Source of the DNA: JAEUPI01 sp046348365
GTDB taxonomy: Bacteria > Pseudomonadota > Gammaproteobacteria > Burkholderiales > Burkholderiaceae_C
DNA: 64,000 nucleotides
NCBI GenBank assembly: GCA_046348365.1
Contig: JAXMEL010000003.1
Span: 1 to 64,000, forward strand
Direction: 5' to 3'
Of this stretch, positions 25,853 to 35,583 are shown piece after piece. How positions within the stretch are numbered: position 1 is the stretch's first letter; each line of letters opens with the position of its first letter. The notes under the pieces are model-generated. The model saw only the letters and a program-made list of their open reading frames with translations. It searched no databases and was not told where the DNA came from. The position numbers and the translations under genes were made by a program.

Positions 25853-28009
25853 ATGGAAGTGCAATTCACCGAAGAAGTCCGCCAGCTGCGCAAGGGCGCG
25901 GGCGAGACCTTTCATGGCGAGGGCATTCTCGCGATCACCAAGGCGCTGCTGCAATCGGGCGTGTCGTACGTGGGCGGCTACCAGGGCGCGCCGGTGTCGC
26001 ATCTGCTCGACGTGATGGTGCAGGCCGAGCCCTATCTGCACGAGCTGGGCGTGCACGTCGAGGCCTGCGCCAACGAAGCATCGGCCGCGGCGATGCTCGG
26101 CGCCAGCCTGCACTATCCGGTGCGCGGCGCGGTGACGTGGAAGAGCATCGTCGGCACCAACGTCGCCGCCGATGCACTGTCGAATCTGTCGTCGCCCGGT
26201 GTCGTCGGCGGCGCGCTGATCGTCAGCGGCGAGGACTATGGCGAAGGCGCCAGCGTGATCCAGGAGCGCACGCAAGCCTACGCGATGAAGAGCACGATGC
26301 TGCTGCTCGACCCGCGGCCCGACCTCGACGTGATGGTGCGCATGGTCGAGCACGGCTTCGCGATCAGCGAGGCGAGCCACATGCCGGCGATCCTGCAGCT
26401 GCGCATCCGCGCCTGCCACGTGCGCGGCAGCTTCGTCGCCAAAGACAACGTCGCGCCGCGCATCTCCACGCAGCACCCGCTGGCGGAGCCGGCGCCGTTC
26501 CAGTACGCCAAACTGTCGCACCCGCCGGTGATCTACGCACACGAGAAGCTCAAGGTCGAAGAGCGCATCCCGGCTGCGCAGGCGTACATCACCGCGCACG
26601 GCCTCAACGAGCGCTTCGACGGCGTGCACGCCGACGTCGGCCTGATCGTGCAGGGCGGCCTCTACAACTCGCTGCAGCGCGCGCTCGCGCAGCTCGGCCT
26701 GGCCGACGCGTTCGGCCACGCCGCGCTGCCGATGCTGGTGCTGAACGTCACTTATCCGCTGGTGCCGCAGGAGGTGGTGGACTTCTGTGCCGGCAAGCGC
26801 GCCGTGCTGGTGCTCGAGGAAGGCGCACCCGAGTACATCGAGCGCGACATCCTCGCCGCGCTGCACCGCGCCGACGTGCAAACCCCGCTGTTCGGCAAGG
26901 CGCTGATGGCCGCGCACGGCGAATACAACGTCGAGGTGCTGGCGCGCGGACTGCTGCGTTTTGCCGATGAGTGGCTGCCCGGCAAGGCCAGCGAAGCCGG
27001 CCGCGCCTGGCTGGCCGCGAATGACACGCGCCGCGCCGCGGTGGCGCGCTCACTCGGTGCGCCGCTGCCGCCGCGGCCGCCGACCTTCTGCGTCGGCTGC
27101 CCCGAGCGGCCGGTGTTCGCGGCGCTGAAACTCGCGCAGGCCAACGTGGGCCGCGTCCACGTGGCGGCCGACATCGGCTGCCACGCCTTCGCCACCTTCG
27201 AGCCGTTCTCGAGCGGCCACTCGATCCTCGGCTACGGCATGAGCCTCGCCAGCCGCGCGGGCGTGTCGCCGCTGATGCAGCGGCGCACGCTCGCCGTGAT
27301 GGGCGACGGCGGCTTCTGGCACAACGGCTTGCTCACCGGCGTGCAGAGCGCGCTCTTCAACGGCGACGACGCGGTGCTGCTGATCATGAAGAACGGCTAC
27401 ACCTCGGCCACCGGCACGCAGGACATCATCTCGACGCCCGACGAGGCGGTGAAGCACAGCGCGCCCGACAAGCAGCAAAGCCTGGTGCACAAGAACCAGA
27501 CCATCGAGGGCACGCTGAAAGGCCTGGGCGTGCAGTGGCTGCGCACGGTGGACAACTACGACGTGAGCGCGATGCGCCGCACGCTCGAAGACGCGTTCAC
27601 CACCGAGTTCGCGGGCCTGAAAGTCATCGTCGCCGAAGGCGAATGCCAGCTCGAACGCCAGCGCCGCATCAAGCCGTGGCTCGCGGCGCTGCTCGCGCGC
27701 GGCGAGCGCGTGCAGCGCGTGAAATACGGCGTCGACGAAGACGTCTGCACCGGCGACCACGCCTGCATCCGGCTCTCGGGCTGCCCGACGCTGACGATCA
27801 AGGACAACCCCGACCCGCTGAAGATCGACCCTGTGGCCACGGTGATCGACGGCTGCGTCGGCTGCGGCCTGTGCGGCGCCAACGCGCATGCGGCCACGCT
27901 GTGCCCGAGCTTCTACCGCGCCGAGGCGGTGAAGAACCCGCGCTGGCACGAGCGGCTTGCAGAGGCCCTGCGCACGCCGCTGCGGCGTTTGATGCTGGGC
28001 ACAGCATGA
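25853..28009 (+). CDS. iorA: Indolepyruvate ferredoxin oxidoreductase, alpha subunit-like
   Basis: 718-residue TPP-dependent 2-oxoacid:ferredoxin oxidoreductase subunit. The pyrimidine-binding domain is at about 10-200 (GGYQGAPVSHLLD, EACANEASAAA). The TPP-binding domain is at about 430-590, with GDGGFWHNG and NGYTSATGTQ as the GDG...N diphosphate motif. Ferredoxin-like clusters follow at the C-terminus: CTGDHACIRLSGCP and CVGCGLCG...LCPS. It decarboxylates aryl pyruvates such as indolepyruvate or phenylpyruvate to aryl-acetyl-CoA. The ATG at 25853 lies divergent to ppc. It overlaps iorB by 4 bp. Confidence 0.92.
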   Translation: MEVQFTEEVRQLRKGAGETFHGEGILAITKALLQSGVSYVGGYQGAPVSHLLDVMVQAEPYLHELGVHVEACANEASAAAMLGASLHYPVRGAVTWKSIVGTNVAADALSNLSSPGVVGGALIVSGEDYGEGASVIQERTQAYAMKSTMLLLDPRPDLDVMVRMVEHGFAISEASHMPAILQLRIRACHVRGSFVAKDNVAPRISTQHPLAEPAPFQYAKLSHPPVIYAHEKLKVEERIPAAQAYITAHGLNERFDGVHADVGLIVQGGLYNSLQRALAQLGLADAFGHAALPMLVLNVTYPLVPQEVVDFCAGKRAVLVLEEGAPEYIERDILAALHRADVQTPLFGKALMAAHGEYNVEVLARGLLRFADEWLPGKASEAGRAWLAANDTRRAAVARSLGAPLPPRPPTFCVGCPERPVFAALKLAQANVGRVHVAADIGCHAFATFEPFSSGHSILGYGMSLASRAGVSPLMQRRTLAVMGDGGFWHNGLLTGVQSALFNGDDAVLLIMKNGYTSATGTQDIISTPDEAVKHSAPDKQQSLVHKNQTIEGTLKGLGVQWLRTVDNYDVSAMRRTLEDAFTTEFAGLKVIVAEGECQLERQRRIKPWLAALLARGERVQRVKYGVDEDVCTGDHACIRLSGCPTLTIKDNPDPLKIDPVATVIDGCVGCGLCGANAHAATLCPSFYRAEAVKNPRWHERLAEALRTPLRRLMLGTA

Positions 28010-29604
28010 CCGCGCCCGTCACGATCCTGCTGTGCGCGCTCGGCGGCGAAGGCGGCGGCGTGCTGGCCGACTGGCTGGTGGCGGTGGCGCGCGCCTGCGG
28101 CCATGCGGTGCAGGGCACCTCGATCCCCGGTGTCGCGCAGCGCACGGGGGCCACGACCTACTACGTCGAGATCTTTCCGCGGCCGGATGCCGAACTCGGC
28201 GATGCGAAACCGGTGTTCGGCCTGTACGCCGTGCCCGGCGGGGTCGACGTGGTGGTGGGCAGCGAACTGCTCGAGGTCGTACGGCAGGCCGCTGCCGGCA
28301 TGGTCTCGCCCGATCGCACAGCGGTGATCGCGTCGACGCGCCGCACGCTCACCACCGCCGAGAAGATGCAGCTCGCCGACGGCCGCGCGAGCAGCGAGCA
28401 GCTCGTGCGCGTGCTGCGCGATCAGGCGCGCGAGCTGGAGCTGTTCGACATGGCGCAGATGGCCGCCGACAGCGGCACCGTGATCAGCGCGGTGATGTTC
28501 GGTGCGCTCGGCGCGTGGTTCCATGCCAGCGGCCGCCTGCCCTTCGCGCGCGCCGCCTACGAAGCCGTGATCCGCGCAGGCGGCAAGGGCGCCGAGGCCA
28601 GCCTGCGCGGCTTCGGCGCCGCGTGGCAGCGCGTGGCCGACGCAGCAGCGCAGCGCGAGCGCGTGTTGGCCGCGGCGGATCTGGCCGCGCGGGCCGTTGC
28701 ACCGAAAATTCCTTCACTGCCCCCCGACGTGGCGACGACCTTTCCGCCCGCGGCCCACGAGATCATCGCGCTGGGCCTCGCGCGCGTGGTCGAGTACCAG
28801 GACGGCGCATACGGTCAGCTCTACCTGCAGCGCCTGCGTTCGCTGCTGCAGACCGAGCGCGAGGCCGGTGCCGCCGACGCCGCGGCGACGATCGAGGCCG
28901 CGCGCTGGCTCGCGCTGTGGATGGCCTTCGACGACATCGTGCGCGTGGCCGACCTCAAGAGCCGCGCCTCGCGCTTCGCGCGCGTGCGCCGCGAGGTCAA
29001 TGCGGCCGACGACGAGCTGCTGCGCGTGTTCGACCACTTCAAGCCCGGCGTGCCCGAGATCGCCGCGCTGCTGCCGGCACCGCTGGCCGCGCGGCTGCAG
29101 CGCTGGGATCGCGCGCGCGTCGCGCGCGGCGCCGAGCCGTTCGCGCTGCCGGTGAAGCTGCCCGCGCATCGGCTGCACGGGCTCCTCGCGCTGCGCCTGC
29201 TCGCGTCGATGAAGGGCTGGCGCCGCCGCGGCGCGCGCTTCGCACAGGAGCAGGCGCTGATCGAGCGCTGGCTGGCCGGCATCGCGCGCGGCCTGCGCGA
29301 ACATGCCGCGCTGGGCCTCGAGATCGCGCGCTGCGGCCGGCTCGTGAAGGGCTACGGCGCCACCAACGAGCGCGGCCGCGACAACCTGCTGCACGTGCTC
29401 GATCATCTGGCGCTCGATGCCGCGCTTGGTGACGCGCTCGCGCGCGCCGCGGCGGTGAAGGCTGCGCGCGAGGCCGCGCTGGCCGACGATGCCGGCACCG
29501 CGCTCGATGCGGCGCTGCTGCGCCACGGCGCGCCGGCGCGGCCGCTGCGGGAGCAGCCGGTGCGAATCTTGCGCCGGCCGGGCGCTGCGTCGGCGATACG
29601 CTGA
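28006..29604 (+). CDS. iorB: Indolepyruvate oxidoreductase beta subunit family protein
   Basis: 532-residue partner of IorA. The gamma-type domain occupies residues 1-190 (LLCALGGEGGGVLADWL, SIPGVAQRTGATTYYVEIF). The remaining 330 residues are the helical extension found in the long IorB group (DUF6537-like), with KGYGATNERGRDNL near the end. The start ATG at 28006 overlaps the iorA stop. Together with hpd about 4 kb away, the pair suggests aromatic amino acid catabolism through aryl pyruvates. Confidence 0.9.
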   Translation: MTAPVTILLCALGGEGGGVLADWLVAVARACGHAVQGTSIPGVAQRTGATTYYVEIFPRPDAELGDAKPVFGLYAVPGGVDVVVGSELLEVVRQAAAGMVSPDRTAVIASTRRTLTTAEKMQLADGRASSEQLVRVLRDQARELELFDMAQMAADSGTVISAVMFGALGAWFHASGRLPFARAAYEAVIRAGGKGAEASLRGFGAAWQRVADAAAQRERVLAAADLAARAVAPKIPSLPPDVATTFPPAAHEIIALGLARVVEYQDGAYGQLYLQRLRSLLQTEREAGAADAAATIEAARWLALWMAFDDIVRVADLKSRASRFARVRREVNAADDELLRVFDHFKPGVPEIAALLPAPLAARLQRWDRARVARGAEPFALPVKLPAHRLHGLLALRLLASMKGWRRRGARFAQEQALIERWLAGIARGLREHAALGLEIARCGRLVKGYGATNERGRDNLLHVLDHLALDAALGDALARAAAVKAAREAALADDAGTALDAALLRHGAPARPLREQPVRILRRPGAASAIR

Positions 29605-29617
29605 CCCGGTAGAGCGG

Positions 29618-30406
29618 CTACAGGCCCTTGAACAAGTGCGCGTAGAGCCGGCTCGCGACGAGCGTCTCGGACCGTCCCTTCAACTGAAGCGTCACCTTGC
29701 CGGTCTCCTCGCGCCGCGCGGTGGCGATGCAACGTGCCTGAACGACAGTGCCGCGGTGCACTTGCCAGAACTGCTGCGGGTCGAGCTGCGGCAGCAGCTC
29801 GCGCAGCGTCACGCGGATCAGGTGCTCGCGATCGGCGGTGACGACGCGCACGTATTTGTCGGCGGCCTCGAAGTAGACCACGTCGTCGATCGGCACGAGC
29901 TGTACGATCGCTCCGGCCTGCACCGGCAGCACCTGCAGCCGCGCGGCCGCCGGTGCCGCCGCTGCGCCGAAAAGGCCGCGCAGCTGGTCCATCGCCTGCT
30001 GCAGCCCGGCGGCGCGTGCGGCGCGGTCGGCCAGCCGCGTCTTCAGCCGCGCAACGCTCGCAGCCAGCCGCGCCGGCTCGACCGGCTTCACAAGATAGTC
30101 GACCGCCTGCGCATCGAAGGCCTGCAGCGCGTATTGGTCGTATGCGGTCACGAACACCAACAGCGGGAACGGCAACGCGTCGGGCCAGTCCTCGGCCAGC
30201 GCCTGCGCGACTTCTAGCCCATTCAGAGCCGGCATGCGGATGTCGAGAAAGCAGATGTCGGGCCGCTTCGCGAGCGCGGCTTCCAGCGCGCTGCGGCCAT
30301 CGGCCGCCACCGGCAGGACGTGCAGCTCGGGCCACAACGCGGCCAGCTCCGATTGCAGTGCCTGCGCGAGCAGCGCTTCGTCTTCGGCGATCAGTGCGGT
30401 CGGCAT
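29618..30406 (-). CDS. LytTR-type response regulator
   Basis: 262-residue response regulator. The receiver domain (1-120) has the phosphoacceptor Asp55 in CFLDIRMPALNG, acidic pocket residues in IAEDEALL and Lys107 in DYLVKPVEP. The LytTR DNA-binding domain (about 160-258) includes FEAADKYVRVVTADREH and FWQVHRGTVVQ. It is the cognate partner of the LytS/AlgZ-type kinase just upstream, separated by 31 bp from the kinase's restored end. It is the last gene of the export module operon and is intact, although the kinase is frameshifted. Confidence 0.9.
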   Translation of the reverse strand: MPTALIAEDEALLAQALQSELAALWPELHVLPVAADGRSALEAALAKRPDICFLDIRMPALNGLEVAQALAEDWPDALPFPLLVFVTAYDQYALQAFDAQAVDYLVKPVEPARLAASVARLKTRLADRAARAAGLQQAMDQLRGLFGAAAAPAAARLQVLPVQAGAIVQLVPIDDVVYFEAADKYVRVVTADREHLIRVTLRELLPQLDPQQFWQVHRGTVVQARCIATARREETGKVTLQLKGRSETLVASRLYAHLFKGL

Positions 30407-30437
30407 CCCGTGGATCCTTGCGGTGACGCGCCCGTCA

Positions 30438-31591
30438 TCAAGTCGACCCCTGCGCCGGCGCGATGCTCAGCGGCAGCGTCAGCACCGCCTCGGTGCCGCC
30501 GCCGGCGGCGCGGCGCACGTCGAGCGTGCCGCGTGCGCCGTACAGTGTCGCGAGACGCTGACGCACACCTGCTCGATGCCGAAGCGGCTGCCGCTGCCCG
30601 TCGACGCGGCTGCGGGCGCGTCGTCGACGCCGACGCCGTCGTCGCGCACGGCCAACAGCAGGCGATCGCCGTCGCGCTCGGCACTGACGACGATGCGGCC
30701 GCCGGCGACCTGCGGCTCCAGGCCATGCTTGACGGCGTTCTCGACCAGCGGCTGCAGCAGCATCGGCGGCACCGGCAGCGCGGCCAGCTCGCCCGGTAAC
30801 TCGAAGCGCACCTGCAGGCGCGGCCCCATGCGCACCGCCATCAGCGCGAGGTAGTCGCGCGCACAGTCGAACTCGGTGCGAAGCGCATGCTGCTCGAGCC
30901 GGGTGGCCGCCAGCGTGGTGCGCAGGAATCCGATCAACTGGTCGAGCATCGCCTGCGCGCGCGGCGGGTCGACGCCGATCAGCGCGCGCAGATTGGCCAG
31001 CGTGTTGAACAGCATGTGCGGCTCGAGCTGCGACTGCAACAGCTTGAGCTGCGTCTCGCTGGCATGCCGTTCGGCGTCCACCGAGGCGAGCTGCGTGGCG
31101 TGCACCCGTTCGCGCGCGTAGAACACCGAGACGATGATCGACGCGCCGATCACGCTGACCAGCAGCGTTGGCAGGCTGTCGGCGAGCGACGCCGAGCGGT
31201 TGGCGAAGATGGCGTCGGCGATGGCGCTGCCGATGACATAGCCGAGCACGGTACCGACGAGCACCAGCGGCGCCATCCAGAGCAGTCCCGGCCACTCCTT
31301 GTTGCAGCTGTCCCGGTCGGCAGCGCGGTGCCAGCGCCAGCGACCGACCAGCGCGCGCGAGCCGTCGATCAGCAGCCAGCAGCAGTTGCCGATGATCAGT
31401 GAATAGCCGAGCATCATCGCGAGCCCGACGTGCGACGAGAGCGACCACAGCACCAGCGCGATCAGCGTGCACCCCGCCTGGTTGATCGCCGCGCGCACGA
31501 GCATCGATCGGGCCGGCGACAGCACTCGAGACGACAACGCGTGGTCCATCGCGCGATTGTCGGCGAGCGGGCGCGGCGCGGTGGAGCCCAT
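30438..31591 (-). pseudogene. Sensor histidine kinase (LytS/AlgZ-type) with apparent C-terminal frameshift
   Basis: The main frame (30479-31591, 370 codons) has four hydrophobic segments before residue 160. The His_kinase motif follows with His192 (SQLEPHMLFNTLANL), then the N box with Asn285 (LVENAVKHG) and the G1 box DDGVGVDD. After SRFGIEQV the frame degenerates. The correct end, RQRLATLYGARGTL...GGTEAVLTLPL, continues in another frame to 30438. A two-base surplus in CACAC at 30564-30568 explains it. Either a real mutation that cripples ATP binding or an assembly error. Upstream gap to the barrel gene is 6 bp. Confidence 0.75.
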
Positions 31592-31597
31592 CGCGAT

Positions 31598-32863
31598 CTA
31601 GAACGCGATGCTCGCCGCCAGCAGCGCCGCGTCACGCAGCGGCAGCTGCGCGGCGAGCGCCGAGCCGGGCCCGCCGTAGCGCCGCCAGGCCGCGTTCAGC
31701 CGCACGCGGTCGCCCTGCCATTGCAGCGCCGCGGTGACGACACGGCCGCGGTCGGCCGGCATCACCAACGCGTCGAGCGACAGCTGCCACGGCGCGTCCT
31801 GCCAGGCGACGCGAACGAACGCGTTGCGCCGCCGCAGGCTCGACGCCTGCAGCGCGCTCGCCTGCCACGCCAGGTTGGCGGCGACCGGCAACGCCGGCGC
31901 CCCGCGCCCGGCGGCGCGCGCGAGCGCGGCGTTGCGATCGGTCCAGCTCTGCCACTGCGTGTCGGCGAGCGTCGTGCCGTCGTGCCAGACCTCGGCCAGC
32001 AGGCTGACGTGCTGCGCCGTCGTCCACTGCGCGCCGAGCAGCCACTGCGACGCGCCGCCGAGCGTGGCCTGGTGCCACGGGTTCGACGTGGTCACCAATG
32101 CGGGCGGCGCATCGAACTGCCGGCCTTCGTGCTGCTGCATCGCGCGCCACGAGCCGTGCAGCTCGAGCTCGTCGGTGGCGACCCAGGCGAACGCGGCGCC
32201 GACGCTCGAGCCGGTACGCCGGCCCTGGCGGCCGAAGCCGTACAGGTCGAGCGCGCCGTCGCGCTGGTAGACGCGCAGTGCGGCCGCGCTCTCGCGCACG
32301 CCGCGCGAGTCGTCAGGCGCGGCGTTCCACTGCTGCGGCTGGGTCCAGACCACGCTCCATGCGGCGTCGCCGACGAAGTGCTCGACCTGCAGCAACGGCC
32401 GGCCTTCGGGCGTCTGCGTCAGCAGCGTGCGGCGTTCCTCCTGCTGCACGACGTCGTTGGGCCTGAAGGCGTAGCCGACGTCCCAGCCGAGCACCTTCTT
32501 GCCGGCGCTCCACTGCCACGCGCCGCGGTCGAGCGTGCCATGCAGCTCGTTGACGCGGCTCGCGTCGCGGCCGCGTTGGCCTTCGAGGCGTTCATGCGCG
32601 AGCAGCAGGTTGCCGTGCAGCGAGACCCCGGCACCGACGCGCAGCGTCTGGCGCAGCTCGGCCGACAGCCGCAGGCCGCTGGTCGTCGCCGACGCCAGCC
32701 CTGGCGACAGCGCCTCGGCAGCGGCGAGCGGGCCACGCGTGTTGGCGCGGCGTTCATCTGCCTGCAGCATCAGCTCGGCACCGGCATCGCCGGTCGCCAG
32801 CGCGCGCACGGTCATCAGCGCACCGATGACGAGTACGGCCAGCGTCTTCACGCGCTCCGTCAT
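31598..32863 (-). CDS. Probable outer-membrane beta-barrel protein
   Basis: 421 residues with an N-terminal signal peptide (about 1-23, TLAVLVIGALMTVRALA). The mature part is rich in alternating aromatic/hydrophobic strands and tryptophans (WSAGKKVLGWDVGYAF, SWRAMQQHEG, WLLGAQWTTAQHVSLLAEV). It ends in phenylalanine (AASIAF), the usual beta-barrel assembly signal. I do not recognise a named family; it resembles DUF1302/alginate-export-type barrels in style. The start overlaps the stop of the LolA-like gene (TGATG), so the two are coupled. It may be the outer-membrane exit or acceptor of the adjoining ABC system. Confidence 0.7.
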   Translation of the reverse strand: MTERVKTLAVLVIGALMTVRALATGDAGAELMLQADERRANTRGPLAAAEALSPGLASATTSGLRLSAELRQTLRVGAGVSLHGNLLLAHERLEGQRGRDASRVNELHGTLDRGAWQWSAGKKVLGWDVGYAFRPNDVVQQEERRTLLTQTPEGRPLLQVEHFVGDAAWSVVWTQPQQWNAAPDDSRGVRESAAALRVYQRDGALDLYGFGRQGRRTGSSVGAAFAWVATDELELHGSWRAMQQHEGRQFDAPPALVTTSNPWHQATLGGASQWLLGAQWTTAQHVSLLAEVWHDGTTLADTQWQSWTDRNAALARAAGRGAPALPVAANLAWQASALQASSLRRRNAFVRVAWQDAPWQLSLDALVMPADRGRVVTAALQWQGDRVRLNAAWRRYGGPGSALAAQLPLRDAALLAASIAF

Positions 32864-33618
32864 CACTCGAGCGCCGGGCTGCGCGCGAGGAACATCGGGT
32901 TCAGCCATTCCTCCGGCACCTGCCGCGTCTTGCGCGACACGTAGCGCACGCGGGTCGCCTTGTGTGTGCTCAGTTGGTCGAGCAGCAGCATTTCGTCGAC
33001 GCGCGTCGGCGCGGCCGGCTGGTCGACGACAAAGCGCGCCTGCTTGGCGAGCTTGTCCGACTGCACGAACAGGTCGGCCGCCACCGGCTCGTGGCGCGGC
33101 TTGCCGAGCCACAGCTCGATGCGCTGGTAGCTGACGCCCTTGCGCGTCGCCTGCAGGCTCACATGCACGCACGGCTTGCTGTCGGCGCCCGGACACGGTT
33201 CGTCGCCGACACGCGTGCCGGCGTAATCGTCGGCCCAGCTCATCGTCGCGATGTCACCGGTCGACGCGTCGCCGAGCAGCTTCTGCGTCGGCGTGATGCG
33301 CAGCGGGCGCGCGCTGCCGGGCAGCAGCAGCCAGAAGTCGTCGCCGAGCATCAGCACCTTCTGCCCGGCCTCGGCCGGCGAGCGCATCAGCACCAGCGAG
33401 CGGCGCTGCGGCTGCACGAACACCGTGTAGCGGCGCTCCTTCTCGGCGCTGCCGTCGCGACCGAGCACGGTGACCTCGGTCTCGACCTGCAGGTGCTCGT
33501 CGCCGGTGCGGTAGCGATCGGCGGCCTTCAGCAGCGCCGCCACGTCGTCGGCGGCCATTGCCGTCAGCGGCAGCGCCAGCGCCACGGCGAGCGCGATGGT
33601 CTTCAGCGTCAACGTCAT
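32863..33618 (-). CDS. LolA-like outer membrane lipoprotein-sorting family protein
   Basis: 251 residues. Signal peptide at about 1-23 (MTLTLKTIALAVALALPLTA). The mature domain belongs to the LolA-like half-barrel group (PF17131-type): ADRYRTGDEHLQVETEVTV, FVQPQRRSLVLM, MLGDDFWLLLPGSARPLRITP and PTRVDEMLLLDQLSTHKATRV. LolA-like folds carry acyl chains through the periplasm. The protein therefore probably shuttles a lipid or lipoprotein between the ABC permease and the beta-barrel. It follows the permease by 10 bp and is coupled to the barrel gene. Confidence 0.82.
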   Translation of the reverse strand: MTLTLKTIALAVALALPLTAMAADDVAALLKAADRYRTGDEHLQVETEVTVLGRDGSAEKERRYTVFVQPQRRSLVLMRSPAEAGQKVLMLGDDFWLLLPGSARPLRITPTQKLLGDASTGDIATMSWADDYAGTRVGDEPCPGADSKPCVHVSLQATRKGVSYQRIELWLGKPRHEPVAADLFVQSDKLAKQARFVVDQPAAPTRVDEMLLLDQLSTHKATRVRYVSRKTRQVPEEWLNPMFLARSPALE

Positions 33619-33628
33619 GGTTCGAACC

Positions 33629-34864
33629 TCAGGCGTGTGCGAGCGCGTCGACGATCGGCCGGCGCACCGTGCGCCGCGCCACCACGGCCGACGCCAGCGT
33701 CGCCAGCAGCACCATCGCCAGCAGCGTGGCCGCGTACAACGTGCCGTCGAAGGCGATCTGCAGCGGGTAGCCGGTGCTGCGCCCCGGCGGCGGCGGCATC
33801 TGTACCGGGAACCACAGCAGCGCCAGCGTGACCGCGCCGGCGACCGCGGCGCCGAGCGCGGCGCCGAGGCCGCCGAGCAGCAGCCCTTCGAGCGCGAAGC
33901 TTTCCACCAGCTGCGCCGGCAGCGTGCCGAGCGCGCGCAGCGTGCCGACCTCTCGTGTGCGCTCGATCACCGCCATCGCCATCGCGCTGGTGACGACGAA
34001 GACGACGATGACGCCGATGATCAGACCGAGCGCGCCGAAGATGCGGTTGTACAGCTCCTTGACGCTGCGGTAGAACGCCGCCTGGTCGACCCAGGTCTGC
34101 ACCGCCAGTTGCGGCAGCGCTGCGCCGATGCGCGCGTGCGCCGCCGGCGTCGACTCCATGCGGTCGAGAAACACGCCGAGGCTCGACACGCGGTCGGTCA
34201 CGAGCAGCTTCTGCGCGCTCGCCAGATCGATGTAGACGAGCCGCTTGTCGATCTCGGCGATGCCGGTCGAGAACGTCCCGGCGACGGTGACGTCGAGCGC
34301 GTTCAGCGCGCCGTCGGTCGTCGTCGCCAGCAGCGTGAGGCCGCTGCCGGGCTCGGCCTTCAGGCTGCGCGCGAGGCCGTCGCCGAGCAGCACCTCGCCG
34401 CGGCGGTCGCTCGTCAGCACGCGGCCCGCCCTGACGGTGAGGAACGGCCCCTTGATCGCGAACTCGGCGTCGGCGTCGATGCCCACCGCCATCATCACCG
34501 TGCTCTTGTCGCCGTTGCTGATCAGGCCGCTGAATTCGACGCGCGGCAACACCTGGCGCACCGCGTCGTCGGCGAGCAGCCGCGCCTTCAGCGCTGCGGC
34601 GTCGGCAAGGCCGTGCCGCAGCGGCACTTCTTCGTCGCGCGTGAACTGCTCGGGCTTGGCAATCACCAGATGCCCGGTCGTGCGCGCCGACGCTTCGGCG
34701 AGCGCGCGGTAGGTATACAGCGCAAAGCCGCCGGCAAGCAAGATCGCCGCGCTGCCGAGCGCGGCGATCGCGACGGTGACGCCCGAGCGGCGGCGGTTGC
34801 GCAGCGTGTTGGCCCAGGCGAAGCGCAGCCAGCGCCACAACGCGGGGAGGATCGTCGTCATCAT
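33629..34864 (-). CDS. FtsX/LolC-type ABC transporter permease
   Basis: 411-residue inner-membrane permease of the MacB/LolCE topology. One N-terminal membrane helix (about 27-48), a large periplasmic domain (about 50-285), then three C-terminal helices (about 288-310, 330-362, 383-402) in an FtsX domain with AVIERTREVGTLRALG as the coupling helix region. Such permeases are mechanotransmitters that extract lipids, lipoproteins or peptides rather than import solutes. The ATG at 34864 overlaps the ATPase stop by 4 bp. There is only one permease gene, so it probably forms a homodimer. Confidence 0.88.
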   Translation of the reverse strand: MMTTILPALWRWLRFAWANTLRNRRRSGVTVAIAALGSAAILLAGGFALYTYRALAEASARTTGHLVIAKPEQFTRDEEVPLRHGLADAAALKARLLADDAVRQVLPRVEFSGLISNGDKSTVMMAVGIDADAEFAIKGPFLTVRAGRVLTSDRRGEVLLGDGLARSLKAEPGSGLTLLATTTDGALNALDVTVAGTFSTGIAEIDKRLVYIDLASAQKLLVTDRVSSLGVFLDRMESTPAAHARIGAALPQLAVQTWVDQAAFYRSVKELYNRIFGALGLIIGVIVVFVVTSAMAMAVIERTREVGTLRALGTLPAQLVESFALEGLLLGGLGAALGAAVAGAVTLALLWFPVQMPPPPGRSTGYPLQIAFDGTLYAATLLAMVLLATLASAVVARRTVRRPIVDALAHA

Positions 34865-35583
34865 GCAGCCCTTCTCGTCAGCGCCGGCGGCGCATCGGCT
34901 TCGATGCGGCCGTCGAGCAGCCTCAGACGCCGGTCGCATCGCGACAGCAGCCGCTCGTCGTGCGTCGCGACCAGGAACGCCGCGCCGTGCGCATGGCCCT
35001 GCTCGCGCATCAGGTCGAGCACCTGCTCGGCGGTCGCCGAGTCGAGGTTGGCGGTCGGCTCGTCGGCGATCACCAGCGTCGGCCGCTTGACCAGCGCGCG
35101 CGCCACCGCGACGCGCTGGCGCTGCCCGCCCGACAGCGCGTCGGGCCGATGCGCCGCGTGCTCGGCGAGGCCGACCGCGCGCAGCATCGCGGCCACGCGT
35201 TCGCGCCGCTCGCGTGCCGGCACGCCGGCGATGAACAGCGGGTAGTCGACGTTGTCGTGCACCGTCATCACCGGCACCAGGTTGAAACCCTGGAAGACGA
35301 AGCCGATCGCGTCGCGGCGCAGCAGCGTCGCCTGCGTCTCGGTGAGGCCCGCGGCCGCGCGGCCGCGCAGCGTGATCTCGCCGGCGTCGGGTCGGTCGAT
35401 CAGCCCGGCGAGGTTGAGGATCGTGCTCTTGCCGCTGCCCGACGGACCGGTCAGCGCCAGCATCTCGCCGGCACGCAGCGCGAGGTCGACGCCCTGCAGC
35501 GCGCGCACGACGTGCTGGCCGAGGCGATAGGTCTTGTGCACGCCGACCAGGCGCAGCACGACATCGGGTTCGGCCACGGTCAC
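34861..35583 (-). CDS. LolD/MacB-type ABC transporter ATP-binding protein
   Basis: 240-residue ATPase. Walker A GPSGSGKST near residue 45, Q-loop FVFQGFNLVP, signature LSGGQRQR, Walker B LVIADEPTANLDS and the switch histidine in ATHDER are all intact. It matches the LolD/MacB/FtsE subgroup that partners FtsX-type permeases. The start is a GTG at 35583 that overlaps the upstream stop (GTGA); a GTG at 35577 is the alternative. It powers the neighbouring permease. Confidence 0.92.
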   Translation of the reverse strand: MTVAEPDVVLRLVGVHKTYRLGQHVVRALQGVDLALRAGEMLALTGPSGSGKSTILNLAGLIDRPDAGEITLRGRAAAGLTETQATLLRRDAIGFVFQGFNLVPVMTVHDNVDYPLFIAGVPARERRERVAAMLRAVGLAEHAAHRPDALSGGQRQRVAVARALVKRPTLVIADEPTANLDSATAEQVLDLMREQGHAHGAAFLVATHDERLLSRCDRRLRLLDGRIEADAPPALTRRAA

